DNA of 64,000 nt from Hymenobacter aranciens (GTDB taxonomy: Bacteria > Bacteroidota > Bacteroidia > Cytophagales > Hymenobacteraceae). The stretch spans positions 248,001-312,000 of the forward strand of contig NZ_JAUQSY010000008.1 in the NCBI RefSeq assembly GCF_030580865.1, written 5' to 3'. Positions 37,101 to 44,516 of the stretch are shown piece after piece. Under the pieces are notes generated by a model, which worked only from the letters and a program-made list of their open reading frames with translations, made no database searches and had not been told where the DNA came from. How positions within the stretch are numbered: the stretch's first letter is position 1; every line of letters starts with the position of its first letter. The translations under genes and the position numbers were made by a program.

Positions 37101-37998
37101 CGATGTTGGGGACGGCGGCCACGGAGTTCGTCACCGTCACGTACTGGTTGCCGGCCTGGTTGTTGAAGTTGACGCTACCCACGTTGGCCAGGTTGCCAGT
37201 GCCCACGGGCAGGCCGGCCAGCACCTGGTTCGAGAGGTAGTTGCGGCCGTCGTTGTTGATGAAGGCGATGATTTTGATGTCGCCGCCGTTCACCGACGTG
37301 CCCAGGGCGCTGAGCGGAATGCGGTACTCGATGCCGGTGCTCACGGCGCCGGGGTTGCCGGTGGCGGCGGTGCCGGAGTTGCCGTCCACGCCGGCCGTGT
37401 TCGAGTTGTTGAGGGCTACCGTGCCGGAGCCCGAGCTGCCGCCGGCAGCAAAGTCGAGGGGCTGCACCAGCCCGGCGGCCGTGCCGCCGGTGTTGATGTA
37501 GTCGGCGTTGTTGCTGCCGCCGCCGGTGGGCAGAATGCCGTAGTTGGCAAACACCGAGGCCGTGGTGGCGGTGGCCATGCCGGCCGTCACCGACAGGGCG
37601 TAGTCGGCCGTGAAGCCCGCGTCGAAGGTCAGGCCGTTCATGGCCCCCAGGAAGTTGGTGTTGCCGGTGAGCTGGTTCTGGCCGCCGCCCTTGCTGTCAA
37701 AAAACAGGTCGAGCTTGTTGTAGTTCGTTTCGAGGTTGCCCCCGATGAAGATGACCAAATCGGAGCCCGAGATGTAGGCGTGGATGTTGTCGAGCTCGGA
37801 GCCACCGGCGCTGGCCACGTTGCCGTTGGTGTTGTTGCCGAAGCTGGTGTTCACGGTTTGCACGGCCAGCGCGGCCGGGTACGAGGCATCGCGGGTGCCG
37901 TCGATGGTTTGGGCCTGGGCCACGCTGGCGCAGCCCATTGCTGCTACCAGGGCCGCAGCCGAGAGCCGCTCCCTGACAGAGAGTAAAGGTTTCATCAT
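34102..37998 (-). CDS. large secreted T9SS protein with duplicated N-terminal module and choice-of-anchor-D domain
   Basis: 1298 residues. Signal peptide MMKPLLSVRERLSAAALVAA, cleaved near AQAQ. Two related modules of about 290 residues start at residues 31 and about 405 (IDGTRDASYPAALAVQT and LDGTADASLYTQKAVQT; each then has SELD, a GGNLE or AGNLE motif, and KL-LFFD). Between them is a choice-of-anchor-D domain (FNNVGVGNTATRTVAVTNTG). A beta-rich middle region follows, and the C-terminus ISVFPNPARQRFTVQVPA onward is a type A T9SS sorting domain ending VAKRVVLE. It is probably a cell-surface or released protein; no catalytic motif seen. Extremely low in Cys. Confidence 0.9.
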   Translation of the reverse strand: MMKPLLSVRERLSAAALVAAMGCASVAQAQTIDGTRDASYPAALAVQTVNTSFGNNTNGNVASAGGSELDNIHAYISGSDLVIFIGGNLETNYNKLDLFFDSKGGGQNQLTGNTNFLGAMNGLTFDAGFTADYALSVTAGMATATTASVFANYGILPTGGGSNNADYINTGGTAAGLVQPLDFAAGGSSGSGTVALNNSNTAGVDGNSGTAATGNPGAVSTGIEYRIPLSALGTSVNGGDIKIIAFINNDGRNYLSNQVLAGLPVGTGNLANVGSVNFNNQAGNQYVTVTNSVAAVPNIGVSPGTAAFNNVGVGNTATRTVAVTNTGTAVLNVTGISSNNARFTAAPSGAFTVAVGATVNVTVTFAPTAAGAQTGTLSIASNDPGDPTLSVSLSGTGIAAGQVVLDGTADASLYTQKAVQTAPTQFGDNQSELDAAYVRVTSTDLYLTIAGNLESGGNKLLLFFDADPNAGQSTIAGNNSTAGASGNLAGLQFDRGFAPESFITVNHNGTSLFADYVRLDNGTTPSRYLSTTTTDFTQPLNFDGGLTGEASFNNSNTAGVSNSDASGAGAVTTGLELRIPLSALGAGITGTTPLHVMAVVANGDYTYFSNQTLGGLPLGTGNLGANGSGGGSLPLTIDFLNYPGNQFFTAQRGDVTIADTRALAGEYRNITINPTGSATVQSPLDVSGTLLATGELQFPNPTAQNPTVYDGYVTGSGTAYIAGTVVISSPDGITASGNTGNVRTAIRNYGSGGTTYHYISTAPASVTGSGQPTVMKQMEVDGPAGTTLTLSRPLEILEALDLTNRNLVTNGQILTLSSTDTGTALVSLVGGGVGTVVGNVTVQRYINPSQNAGAGYRHYSAPVSNTTLADLAAPGFAPELSQAATYNSSPTPGLVTPFPNIFGYDESRVNTVTNDLSAFDKGWFAPTTAAMQVGHGYTVNIPATSTVDFVGTLNNGDLVRTLGRSGGTNGGWHLVGNPYPAPLDYSQVAPADRPNLDAGMYVFESTGQYAGNYRSYVNGVGANALLASSQGFFVRVSNGQSSGSLTFRNSQRVTNPATQTTFRRGAADLRPQLQLTLQGGSLTDDLYVYAQAGATPGVDTEFDAVKLPNTHGLNLAALSGTDALAINGLPALTTATVVPLHVGVPAAGSYTFEAAALRNFTGTVYLRDAVTGQQHDLRQQPRYTFATTATTLAGRFTLVFAPAGAPLATAAELSAAQISVFPNPARQRFTVQVPAAKTGTVTVALYNSLGQPVRTVRAAAAGEATSVALDASGLAAGVYTLRVQAGSASPVAKRVVLE

Positions 37999-38337
37999 GA
38001 AAAATTTAGTGTGGGAATTTTACGTGGAGTCTGACTCCTATCATCAACAGCAGCCGAAACCGGGGGAAAGCTAGGATTTATTTGGCAGTTATCCTAATAG
38101 GTATCGGCGAATGGCGCTGGCGGCTCGCCCAAAGCGAAAACGCAGTTGTAATGCCCTGGCCATCGGCACCGGGCAGCGCTGCCCGGCCTGTCTTATCCCC
38201 CTAAGAAGCACCCGGCAGCGCTGCCTGGCTTACTTTACCCCCCTAAGTAAGGCCGGGCACCGGTGGCGGAATATCCCAGCCAGCCTCCGCGGCACTGCGT
38301 GACGTGCGTAGCTTTGGCCCCATCCAACGGTTGGGAT
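37999..38337. other. 339-base intergenic region with a 42-base direct repeat
   Basis: Two related units begin at about 38167 and 38209 and share palindromic core GCAGCGCTGC (38173-38182 and 38215-38224) followed by CTTA-TACCCCCCTAAG-like sequence. A possible -7 element TAGCTTTG is at 38309-38316. The region separates divergent genes (T9SS protein leftward, permease rightward). No ORF is convincing. Confidence 0.6.
38309..38316 (+). promoter_or_regulatory. candidate promoter TAGCTTTG before the permease gene
   Basis: Matches TAnnTTTG and ends 21 bases before the ATG at 38338. No TTTG was seen at the -33 position. Confidence 0.35.
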
Positions 38338-39669
38338 ATGGCTACTACTTCTCATTTGCGGCGGCTGCTGGGACTGGGCTTTGCACTGGCGGTATCGGTG
38401 GGCGGCACGGCGGGCACCAGCGTGCTCACCGCCCCCGGCGACCTGGTGCGCGCCTTGGGCAGCCCCCAGCTGGTGCTGGTGCTGTGGGTGGGCGGTGGGC
38501 TGTTCACCCTGCTGGCGGCCAACACCCTGGCCGAGCTGGCGGGCCGCCTGCCCCAGGCCGGCGGCTGGTACGGCTACGCCGAGGCGGCCTTCGGCGAGTT
38601 TCCGGCTGTGGTGGTGGCCTGGGCCGACTGGACCAGCTCCTGCGTGGCCGGCGGGCTGGTGGCCCTGCTGCTCGGCGACTACCTGGGCCAGCTGCTGCCC
38701 GCGCCCCTGGCGGGCCATACTACGCTGCTGGCGGCGGCGGCCATCCTGCTGCTGGGCCTGCTGCAATGGCGCGGGCCCCGCTCGGCGGGCTGGGCGCAGG
38801 AAGCCACGGCCGGCCTGCTCATTCTGGTGATGCTGGGCCTGGTGGCGGCCAGCGGCCTGCTGCCCGCCGCGCCCCGGCTGCCCAATCCCGGCCGCCTGCT
38901 GGTGCCCGGCGCCAGCCTGGTGGGGGCGCTGCAAATCGTGGTGTTTGCCTACGACGGCTGGTACGGCCCCATCTACTTTGCCGAGGAAACGCCGCAGCCC
39001 GGCCGCACCCTGGCGCGGGCGCTGCTGCTGGGCACGGGCATCATTCTCACCCTGTATTTCCTGTTGAATTTCATGCTGCTGCGCGCCCTGCCCTGGCCGC
39101 GCTTCACGGCCAGCACCCTGCCGCTGGCCGAAATAGCCCACGACCTGCTGGGCCCGCCGGGCCGCCGGGCGGTGCTGGTGCTGGCCGTGGCGGCCCTCGG
39201 CGGCGTGCTCAACTCGGTGCTGCTGATGGCCACGCGGGTGCTGTTTGCGCTGGGCCGGGCCGGGCACCTGCCGGCGGCGCTGGGGCGGGTGCACGCCGGC
39301 GGCACGCCCCGCCTGGCGCTGGGCGTGGCCGTAGCGCTCACGCTGGTGCTGGCCCTGAGCGGCACCGTGCCCACGCTGGAGGCCATCACCAGCATTCTCT
39401 TCGTGGGGTATTATGTGGTGGGCTTCGCCGCTTTGCTGAAAGTGCGCCGCCTCAGCCCCACCCCGCCCGATGGCAGCTACCGCGCCTGGGGCCACCCCTG
39501 GAGCACAGGGCTGCTGGTGGCGCTGTCGGTGGCCTTTCTGGTGCTCAACGTGGTGGCCGATACCGTGCACGCCGCCGTGGCGCTGCTGCTGGTGGTGGGC
39601 GCCTGGCCCTTGTGGCGCTGGAAAAAGGCCCGGGAAGCGCAAAAACCGCCAAACTCGACCGCAACCTAG
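38338..39669 (+). CDS. APC superfamily amino acid permease
   Basis: 443 residues, about 12 transmembrane helices. The first helix carries the APC signature (LGFALAVSVGGTAGTSVLTA, an unwound G-x-G region), and AYDGWYGPIYFAEE in helix 6 is another family landmark. The start at 38338 (MATTSHLRRLLGLG) is chosen because the frame upstream reads through the repeat-rich spacer. It would import an amino acid with protons or Na+, or exchange; the substrate is not readable. It is followed after 47 bases by the CinA/PncC-type gene. Very high GC makes the other frames open as well. Confidence 0.9.
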   Translation: MATTSHLRRLLGLGFALAVSVGGTAGTSVLTAPGDLVRALGSPQLVLVLWVGGGLFTLLAANTLAELAGRLPQAGGWYGYAEAAFGEFPAVVVAWADWTSSCVAGGLVALLLGDYLGQLLPAPLAGHTTLLAAAAILLLGLLQWRGPRSAGWAQEATAGLLILVMLGLVAASGLLPAAPRLPNPGRLLVPGASLVGALQIVVFAYDGWYGPIYFAEETPQPGRTLARALLLGTGIILTLYFLLNFMLLRALPWPRFTASTLPLAEIAHDLLGPPGRRAVLVLAVAALGGVLNSVLLMATRVLFALGRAGHLPAALGRVHAGGTPRLALGVAVALTLVLALSGTVPTLEAITSILFVGYYVVGFAALLKVRRLSPTPPDGSYRAWGHPWSTGLLVALSVAFLVLNVVADTVHAAVALLLVVGAWPLWRWKKAREAQKPPNSTAT

Positions 39670-39716
39670 CCGCGCCTGCCGGGGTATGGCTGGCTACGCT
39701 CTCCTTCCCCCCCGCT

Positions 39717-40220
39717 ATGAAAACCCCCAACGTCGATGCGCTGACCAAGCAGTTCATTCAGCAAAAGCTGACCCTGGCGCTGGCCGAAAGCTGCACCTGC
39801 GGCCTGGTGGCGGCGCAGCTGGCCCCGGCCTTTGGCATCAGCCAGGTGCTGCTGGGCTCGGTGGTGACCTACCACATCGAGGCCAAGCAAAAGCTGCTGG
39901 GCGTGAAAAAGGCAACCCTGGCCACCTACTCGGCCGAAAGCCAGCAGACCACCAACGAAATGGCCCTCGGCCTGCACCGCCACTTGCCCCAGGCCGACGT
40001 GTGCGTGGCCGTGACCGGCCTCTGCGGCCCCGGTGCCTCCGAAACGCCCGACAAGCCCGTGGGCACGGTCTTCGTCACCATCCTGCTCGAGGGCCACGCC
40101 CACGAGTTCCGCCAGCACTTTGCCGGCGGGGCCCTCAAAATCCGCGAGCAGGCCACCACTTTTATTTTCGACAAGCTGGCCGAGCTGCTGGAGCGGCGGC
40201 AGGCCGCGCCGAGCAATTAG
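39717..40220 (+). CDS. pncC: nicotinamide-nucleotide amidase, CinA C-terminal domain (PncC-like)
   Basis: 167 residues, i.e. only the amidase domain and not the longer CinA with its N-terminal MoeA-like part. Landmarks: LALAESCTCGLVAAQLAP, the LLGSVVTYHIEAKQKLLGV stretch, AVTGLCGPGASETPDKPVGTV. It deamidates nicotinamide mononucleotide to nicotinate mononucleotide in NAD recycling. The start at ATG 39717 is chosen because the upstream frame is a shadow of the permease. Its stop codon sits in one arm of a perfect 20-base inverted repeat. Confidence 0.92.
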   Translation: MKTPNVDALTKQFIQQKLTLALAESCTCGLVAAQLAPAFGISQVLLGSVVTYHIEAKQKLLGVKKATLATYSAESQQTTNEMALGLHRHLPQADVCVAVTGLCGPGASETPDKPVGTVFVTILLEGHAHEFRQHFAGGALKIREQATTFIFDKLAELLERRQAAPSN

Positions 40221-40255
40221 TAGCGCGAACTTTGTAGTTCGCGCTACTAATTGCT
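40212..40255. terminator. bidirectional hairpin spanning two stop codons (20-bp perfect arms)
   Basis: Arms 40212-40231 and 40236-40255 are exact reverse complements with a 4-base loop TTGT. The left arm contains the stop codon of the amidase gene, the right arm the stop of the convergent lipoprotein-like gene. Likely terminates both. Confidence 0.85.
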
Positions 40256-40847
40256 ACTTCCCCATCGTGTCCCGGTACAGCCTCACCACCCGGTAGGTTC
40301 CGGTTTTCTTGTCGAAATCACTCAGAGCCTGGAGCGTCCCCAGGTCTTTGACGGCTGCCACGAAGGCCGGATTACCGGCCTCGTAGGCCAGGCGCAGATT
40401 TTTTTCGGTGAGGGGAAAGATGAGGCCACTGAGGCCACGGCTGAAATAATAGCCAGTGGCGGTGTAGGTGCGCATGGCCGGGCCGCCGCTGCCGGCGTTG
40501 CGGTTGGGCGCGTTGTTGGAATAAATGGTGAGCGTATCGGCGGCCTCGATGCGGTATTCCTCGCCCTGAAACAAGCGGTAGCCGACGCCTTTCTCATTGA
40601 CGTAGCCCCACACGCTGTCGTAGGGCACCACGGTTTTACCAAAAGCCTGGGAACCCTGGCGTTGCATCACTATCAGCCCCTGGCGCTTATCCGAAGCGCG
40701 CACCTCGGCCCCGGCGGGCGCGGGCTGGCTGCGGCGGTACTGGGCCGCCGAGCGGTACACGCCCGTGGGGGGCGGCGGGGTGAGCAAGGGGGCCGCCAGC
40801 GCGCCACCAACCAATAATGAAAAAGCAACTCCGGCAAACAAGCGCAT
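40254..40847 (-). CDS. hypothetical secreted protein, 197 residues
   Basis: Start at 40847 (MRLFAGVAFSLLVGGALAA) gives a signal peptide; the same frame continues 480 codons further upstream but only as a shadow of the phospholipase gene. After a Pro-rich linker (PPPPTGVYRSAAQY) the domain shows GKTVVPYDSVWGYVNEKGVGYRLFQGEEYRIEAADTLTIYS, a beta-rich pattern that I do not recognise. It is the sole gene between two convergent/divergent partners and shares its stop region with the bidirectional terminator. Probably periplasmic; function unknown. Confidence 0.75.
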   Translation of the reverse strand: MRLFAGVAFSLLVGGALAAPLLTPPPPTGVYRSAAQYRRSQPAPAGAEVRASDKRQGLIVMQRQGSQAFGKTVVPYDSVWGYVNEKGVGYRLFQGEEYRIEAADTLTIYSNNAPNRNAGSGGPAMRTYTATGYYFSRGLSGLIFPLTEKNLRLAYEAGNPAFVAAVKDLGTLQALSDFDKKTGTYRVVRLYRDTMGK

Positions 40848-41030
40848 GACAGTCAAATTAGAAACCAGATAAGAAGACAAACCTACGGCCGGACCAGACA
40901 ACGCCCGGCGCCAGCCGCGGGGTAAAAACCCCGTTGGCGGGCCGAACGTTCGCCCGCCGGGTGGGCAACGGGCTTGCCGGCCGTGCTGTACCTTCGCAGG
41001 CGGGTCCGCTTTCCGGCCCCCTTCCCACCC

Positions 41031-42248
41031 ATGAAAAAACTTCTGCTTCCCCTGTTGCTGGCGGCCATCACGGCCGGCTCGGCCAGTGCCTGGGGCTTCT
41101 TTGGCCACCGCACCATCACGCAGCTGGCCATCTACGAGTTGCCTTCGCCTATGCAGGCGTTCTACTACCGCCATATGGCCGAGCTGGTGCGCCAGAGCAC
41201 CGCGCCCGACGAGCGCCGCAACGACGACCCCAGCGAGGGGCCCAAGCACTACATCGACATGGACCATTACTCCGAAGATGACCCCTTCGGCAAGATGCCC
41301 CGCGAGTATGACAAGGCCGTGGAGAAATACACCGCCGACACGCTTAAGAAGTACGGCACCGTGCCGTGGGTGATTATGAATATGAAGGACGACCTCGTGA
41401 CGGCCTTCCGCGACAAGGACACGACGGCCATCATCAAGTATTCGGCCGAGCTGGGACACTACATCAGCGACTCCTTCGTGCCGCTGCACACCACCGAAAA
41501 CTACGACGGCCAGATGACCGACCAGAAGGGCCTGCACTCGCTCTGGGAAAGCACCCTGCCCGAGAAATACATTCAGGACTACAAGCTCTACGACCCGACG
41601 GCACCCAAATTTCTGAAGGACCCGCTGACGGCCGTGTGGACGGAAATCACGAAGAGCTTCGGCTTCCTGGGCGAGACGTTTGACCGAGCCACCAAGATTG
41701 AGAAAACCATGAAGCCGGAGGTGCGCTACACCTTCACGCACCGCTACGGCAAAACCCAGCGCCGCTACTCCGACGCCTTCGCCGCCGAGTACGAAAAAGC
41801 GGTGGGCGGCATGGTCGACTTCCGCCTGAAAGGCGCGCCTAATGCCGTGGCCTCGTTCTGGCTGACGGCCTGGCAGGAAGCCGGCAAGCCCGACCTCAAC
41901 GCCCTGATGACCCCGCCCAAGCAGGGCAAGGAGGAAAAGGAAAAGCTTGCCACCGAGCTGGAGTCGTGGAAGAAAAATACCCTCGCCCAGGACCAGCTGC
42001 TGCTGGCCCAGCAAAAAGTGAAGAAAGCCGAAGGCGCCGACGAAATCAAAGCCGCCAAGGACATGGCCCCCGCACCCGCCGCCGAACCGGCCGAAGCCGC
42101 GCCGGCACCGGCCGCTGCCCCCGCCCCAACTGCCGAGCCCGAGCCCGCCAAGGTGAAAGCTAAAGTGAAGGAAGACGGCAAGACGACCAAACAGAAGGAT
42201 AAGAAAAAAGACAAGCCCAAGAAGGAAGAGGCGCCAGCTGGCTGGTAA
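41031..42248 (+). CDS. secreted zinc-dependent phospholipase C / S1-P1-like protein with charged tail
   Basis: 405 residues. Signal peptide MKKLLLPLLLAAITAGSASA, after which the mature chain starts with WGFFGHRTI; an N-terminal Trp and early His are zinc ligands in the phospholipase C/P1 nuclease fold. Further ligands are probably in GPKHYIDMDHYS, GHYISDSFVPLHTTENYDGQ and HSLWESTLPE. The C-terminal 90 residues are low complexity: Ala/Pro/Glu, then KTTKQKDKKKDKPKKEEA. Phospholipase C in this group releases headgroups from lipids; nuclease activity cannot be excluded. Divergent from the 197-residue gene. Confidence 0.85.
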   Translation: MKKLLLPLLLAAITAGSASAWGFFGHRTITQLAIYELPSPMQAFYYRHMAELVRQSTAPDERRNDDPSEGPKHYIDMDHYSEDDPFGKMPREYDKAVEKYTADTLKKYGTVPWVIMNMKDDLVTAFRDKDTTAIIKYSAELGHYISDSFVPLHTTENYDGQMTDQKGLHSLWESTLPEKYIQDYKLYDPTAPKFLKDPLTAVWTEITKSFGFLGETFDRATKIEKTMKPEVRYTFTHRYGKTQRRYSDAFAAEYEKAVGGMVDFRLKGAPNAVASFWLTAWQEAGKPDLNALMTPPKQGKEEKEKLATELESWKKNTLAQDQLLLAQQKVKKAEGADEIKAAKDMAPAPAAEPAEAAPAPAAAPAPTAEPEPAKVKAKVKEDGKTTKQKDKKKDKPKKEEAPAGW

Positions 42249-42291
42249 GCCGCTGCCTCCTCCGTAGAATGTCATGCTGAGCGCGGGCTCT

Positions 42292-42389
42292 GTCATGCTG
42301 AATACAGTGAAGCATCTCGCCTGTGGCAGTAATTCCTCTTAACCGGGTTTACTGCTGCAGGCGAGATGCTTCGCTGCGTTCAGCATGAC
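42292..42389. repeat. intergenic palindrome, family A copy 3
   Basis: Arms 42292-42323 and 42358-42389 (32 bases) are reverse complements with three mismatches. A partial extra copy, GTCATGCTGAGCGCGGGCTC, precedes it at 42271-42290. Lies between the phospholipase and cyclophilin genes. Confidence 0.92.
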
Positions 42390-42427
42390 GTTCTTTTTTA
42401 TTCTTTCACTTTTGCTTTCCGCTCGTT

Positions 42428-43183
42428 ATGTCGCTGAAACCTCTGCTCCTTTCCCTGACCAGCGCCCTGCTGCTCAGCAACTGCGGCCCTGATAAGCCCG
42501 CCCCGCCGCCCCCGCCGCCGCCCGCCGCCACCATCCCCGGCCCCGACATCGCGGCCCTCACCGACAGCACCGCCCCGGCCGCGCTACTGGCCTACGGCCA
42601 GCAATACCCGGCCTCGGAGGTGCGGGTGAAAACCAGGTTCGGCACCATCCGGGTGAAGCTTTACGACGATACGCCCATCCACAAGGCCAATTTCCTGCTG
42701 CTGGCCCGCAAGGGCGTGTTCGACGAAACGATGTTCAACCGCGTGGTGAAGGGCTTTGCCATTCAGGGCGGCCAGACGTTTAAGCCGCGCACCATCCGGC
42801 TGCGGCGCTACCGCCTGCCGCCCGAGATGCGCCCGGACCACTTCCATCGCAAAGGCGCCCTGGGCATGGCCCGCTACGACGACGAGGAAAACCCCGGCCG
42901 CCTGTCGTCGAACACCGATTTTTACTTCGTGGTGGGCGCGAAGATGCCCGCCGCCCAGGCCCGCGCCGCCGCCGGCCGCCCCCTCACGCCCGCCCAGGCC
43001 CAGGCCTACGCCACCGTGGGCGGCACCCCGGGGCTCGACGGGCAGTACACGGTGTTCGGCGAAGTTATCGAAGGACTGGATGTTATCGACAAAATTGCCG
43101 CCGTGCCCGTGGACCCGCAGGATAACTGGCCGACGGAAGACGTGGACATCAAGGTGGAAGTGGTGGAGCCTAATGTGAGGTAA
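42428..43183 (+). CDS. cyclophilin-type peptidyl-prolyl cis-trans isomerase (lipoprotein)
   Basis: 251 residues. Lipoprotein signal with lipobox LLSNC (residues 15-19), then a Pro-rich linker and a cyclophilin domain: VKTRFGTIRVKLYDDTPIHK, FNRVVKGFAIQGGQTFKPRT, YTVFGEVIEGLDVIDKIA. It helps fold exported proteins in the periplasm, tethered to a membrane. A 60-residue insertion (RPDHFHRKGALGMARYDD... to LTPAQAQAY) is the usual variant in Bacteroidota. The end of the gene lies inside an inverted-repeat arm (see 43174-43340). Confidence 0.88.
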   Translation: MSLKPLLLSLTSALLLSNCGPDKPAPPPPPPPAATIPGPDIAALTDSTAPAALLAYGQQYPASEVRVKTRFGTIRVKLYDDTPIHKANFLLLARKGVFDETMFNRVVKGFAIQGGQTFKPRTIRLRRYRLPPEMRPDHFHRKGALGMARYDDEENPGRLSSNTDFYFVVGAKMPAAQARAAAGRPLTPAQAQAYATVGGTPGLDGQYTVFGEVIEGLDVIDKIAAVPVDPQDNWPTEDVDIKVEVVEPNVR

Positions 43184-43340
43184 GCTTTAGCTTGCCGTGA
43201 TTCGGTATTGGGTGTTCGGTGTTCGGTGTTCGGTGTTCGGTGTTCGGTGTTCGGTGTTCGGTGTTCGGTGTTTAGGAAAGTTCATATCCAAGACCCAAGA
43301 CCCAAACACCGAATCACGGCAAGCTAAAGTTTACCTCACA
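43174..43340. repeat. inverted repeat enclosing a heptamer tandem repeat
   Basis: Arms 43174-43212 and 43302-43340 (39 bases) match as reverse complements apart from a few positions; the left arm contains the cyclophilin stop codon. Between them, GGTGTTC repeats about 8.9 times from 43211 to 43272. The right arm ends four bases before the murB promoter element TACCTTTG. Confidence 0.9.
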
Positions 43341-43343
43341 CTT

Positions 43344-43351
43344 TACCTTTG
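43344..43351 (+). promoter_or_regulatory. candidate promoter TACCTTTG directly before murB
   Basis: Identical -7 element to those at 27759 and 24751. It ends only four bases before the ATG, implying a near-leaderless transcript. A -33 TTTG was not identified. Confidence 0.45.
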
Positions 43352-43355
43352 CGGC

Positions 43356-44396
43356 ATGATTCCTCAGCTCGAAGAAAACACCTCCCTACTCCCCTACAAC
43401 ACCTTCGGCCTCGACGTGCGGGCCCGCTACTTCGCCCGCTTCGCCTCGGTGGCCGAGCTGCGGGCGCTGCTGCAGCTACCCGAGGTGCAGGCCGCGCCCA
43501 AACTCATCCTCGGTGGCGGCTCCAACCTGCTGTTTACCCAGGATTTCGATGGCGTGGTGCTCAAGAACGAGATTCGCGGGCTGGAAATAATAGCCGACGA
43601 CCCGACTACCGATACCGTGCTACTGCGGGCCGGCGCCGGCGAAAGCTGGCACGGGCTGGTGGAGTATTCCCTCGGCCAGGACCTGAGCGGCCTGGAGAAC
43701 CTGTCGCTGATTCCGGGCACGGTGGGCGCGGCCCCGCTGCAGAACATCGGCGCCTACGGGGCCGAACTGCGCGACACCTTTGAGCGGCTGGAGGCGGTGG
43801 AAATCAGCACCGGGGCCGTGCGCGAGTTCACGGCCGAGGAATGTGCCTTTGGCTACCGCGAGAGTGTGTTCAAGAATGTGCTCAAAGGGCAGTTTGTGGT
43901 GACGGCCGTGCTGTTTCAGCTGCACCGCCAGGGCCAGCCCAACGTGCGCTACGGCGACATCCAGACCACCCTGGCCGAGCAGGGCGTGACCGGGCCGCCC
44001 ACCCCGCAGCAGGTGAGCCGGGCCGTGGTACACATCCGCCGCTCCAAGTTGCCCGACCCCGCCCAGATTGGCAACGCGGGCTCGTTTTTCAAAAACCCCG
44101 AGATTCCGCAGGCGCAGTACGACGCGCTGAAGGCCCGGCACCCCGAGCTGCCCGGCTACCCCGTGCCGGGCGGCGTGAAGGTGCCCGCCGGCTGGCTCAT
44201 CGAGCGGGCGGGCTGGAAAGGCCAGCGGCGCGGCCCCGGCGCCGGCACCCACGGCGTGCACGACCGGCAGGCGCTGGTGCTGGTGCACCTGGGCGGCGCC
44301 CGCGGCGGCGAGCTGCTAGGGCTGGCCCGCGACATTATTGCCTCGGTGCGGGAGCAGTTTGGCGTGGAGCTGCACCCGGAAGTTAACATTTTGTAG
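43356..44396 (+). CDS. murB: UDP-N-acetylenolpyruvoylglucosamine reductase
   Basis: 346 residues. It reduces the enolpyruvyl group of UDP-GlcNAc-enolpyruvate to give UDP-MurNAc with NADPH and FAD in peptidoglycan synthesis. The start at 43356 (MIPQLEENTSLLPYNTFGL) gives the NTFGLDVRARYF family start. FAD-binding GGGSNLLFTQDFDG and PGTVGAAPLQNIGAYGAEL, GYRESVFKN, and GNAGSFFKNPE with the catalytic Ser are all present; the last Glu of ELHPEVNIL corresponds to the family's C-terminal acid. It is monocistronic by its position between repeats. Confidence 0.96.
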   Translation: MIPQLEENTSLLPYNTFGLDVRARYFARFASVAELRALLQLPEVQAAPKLILGGGSNLLFTQDFDGVVLKNEIRGLEIIADDPTTDTVLLRAGAGESWHGLVEYSLGQDLSGLENLSLIPGTVGAAPLQNIGAYGAELRDTFERLEAVEISTGAVREFTAEECAFGYRESVFKNVLKGQFVVTAVLFQLHRQGQPNVRYGDIQTTLAEQGVTGPPTPQQVSRAVVHIRRSKLPDPAQIGNAGSFFKNPEIPQAQYDALKARHPELPGYPVPGGVKVPAGWLIERAGWKGQRRGPGAGTHGVHDRQALVLVHLGGARGGELLGLARDIIASVREQFGVELHPEVNIL

Positions 44397-44516
44397 GCCC
44401 AGAACGGTTTGGCGCCCCGGGCGCGTATGTGGCGGCCGCTCTGCGACGAATGCCGATTTTATGTCCGAACTTTGCGGAGCGCTTCGGCTTCCCGGTCCGT
44501 TTTTCTTTCTATTCTG

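Noticed and set aside
38304..39716. Long plus-strand frame ahead of the CinA/PncC gene
   Set aside because: It is a shadow of the high-GC permease gene; the amidase has its own ATG and full domain at 39717.
40848..42296. Minus-strand extension of the 197-residue protein gene
   Set aside because: It is the antisense of the phospholipase gene; the signal peptide at 40847 marks the true start.
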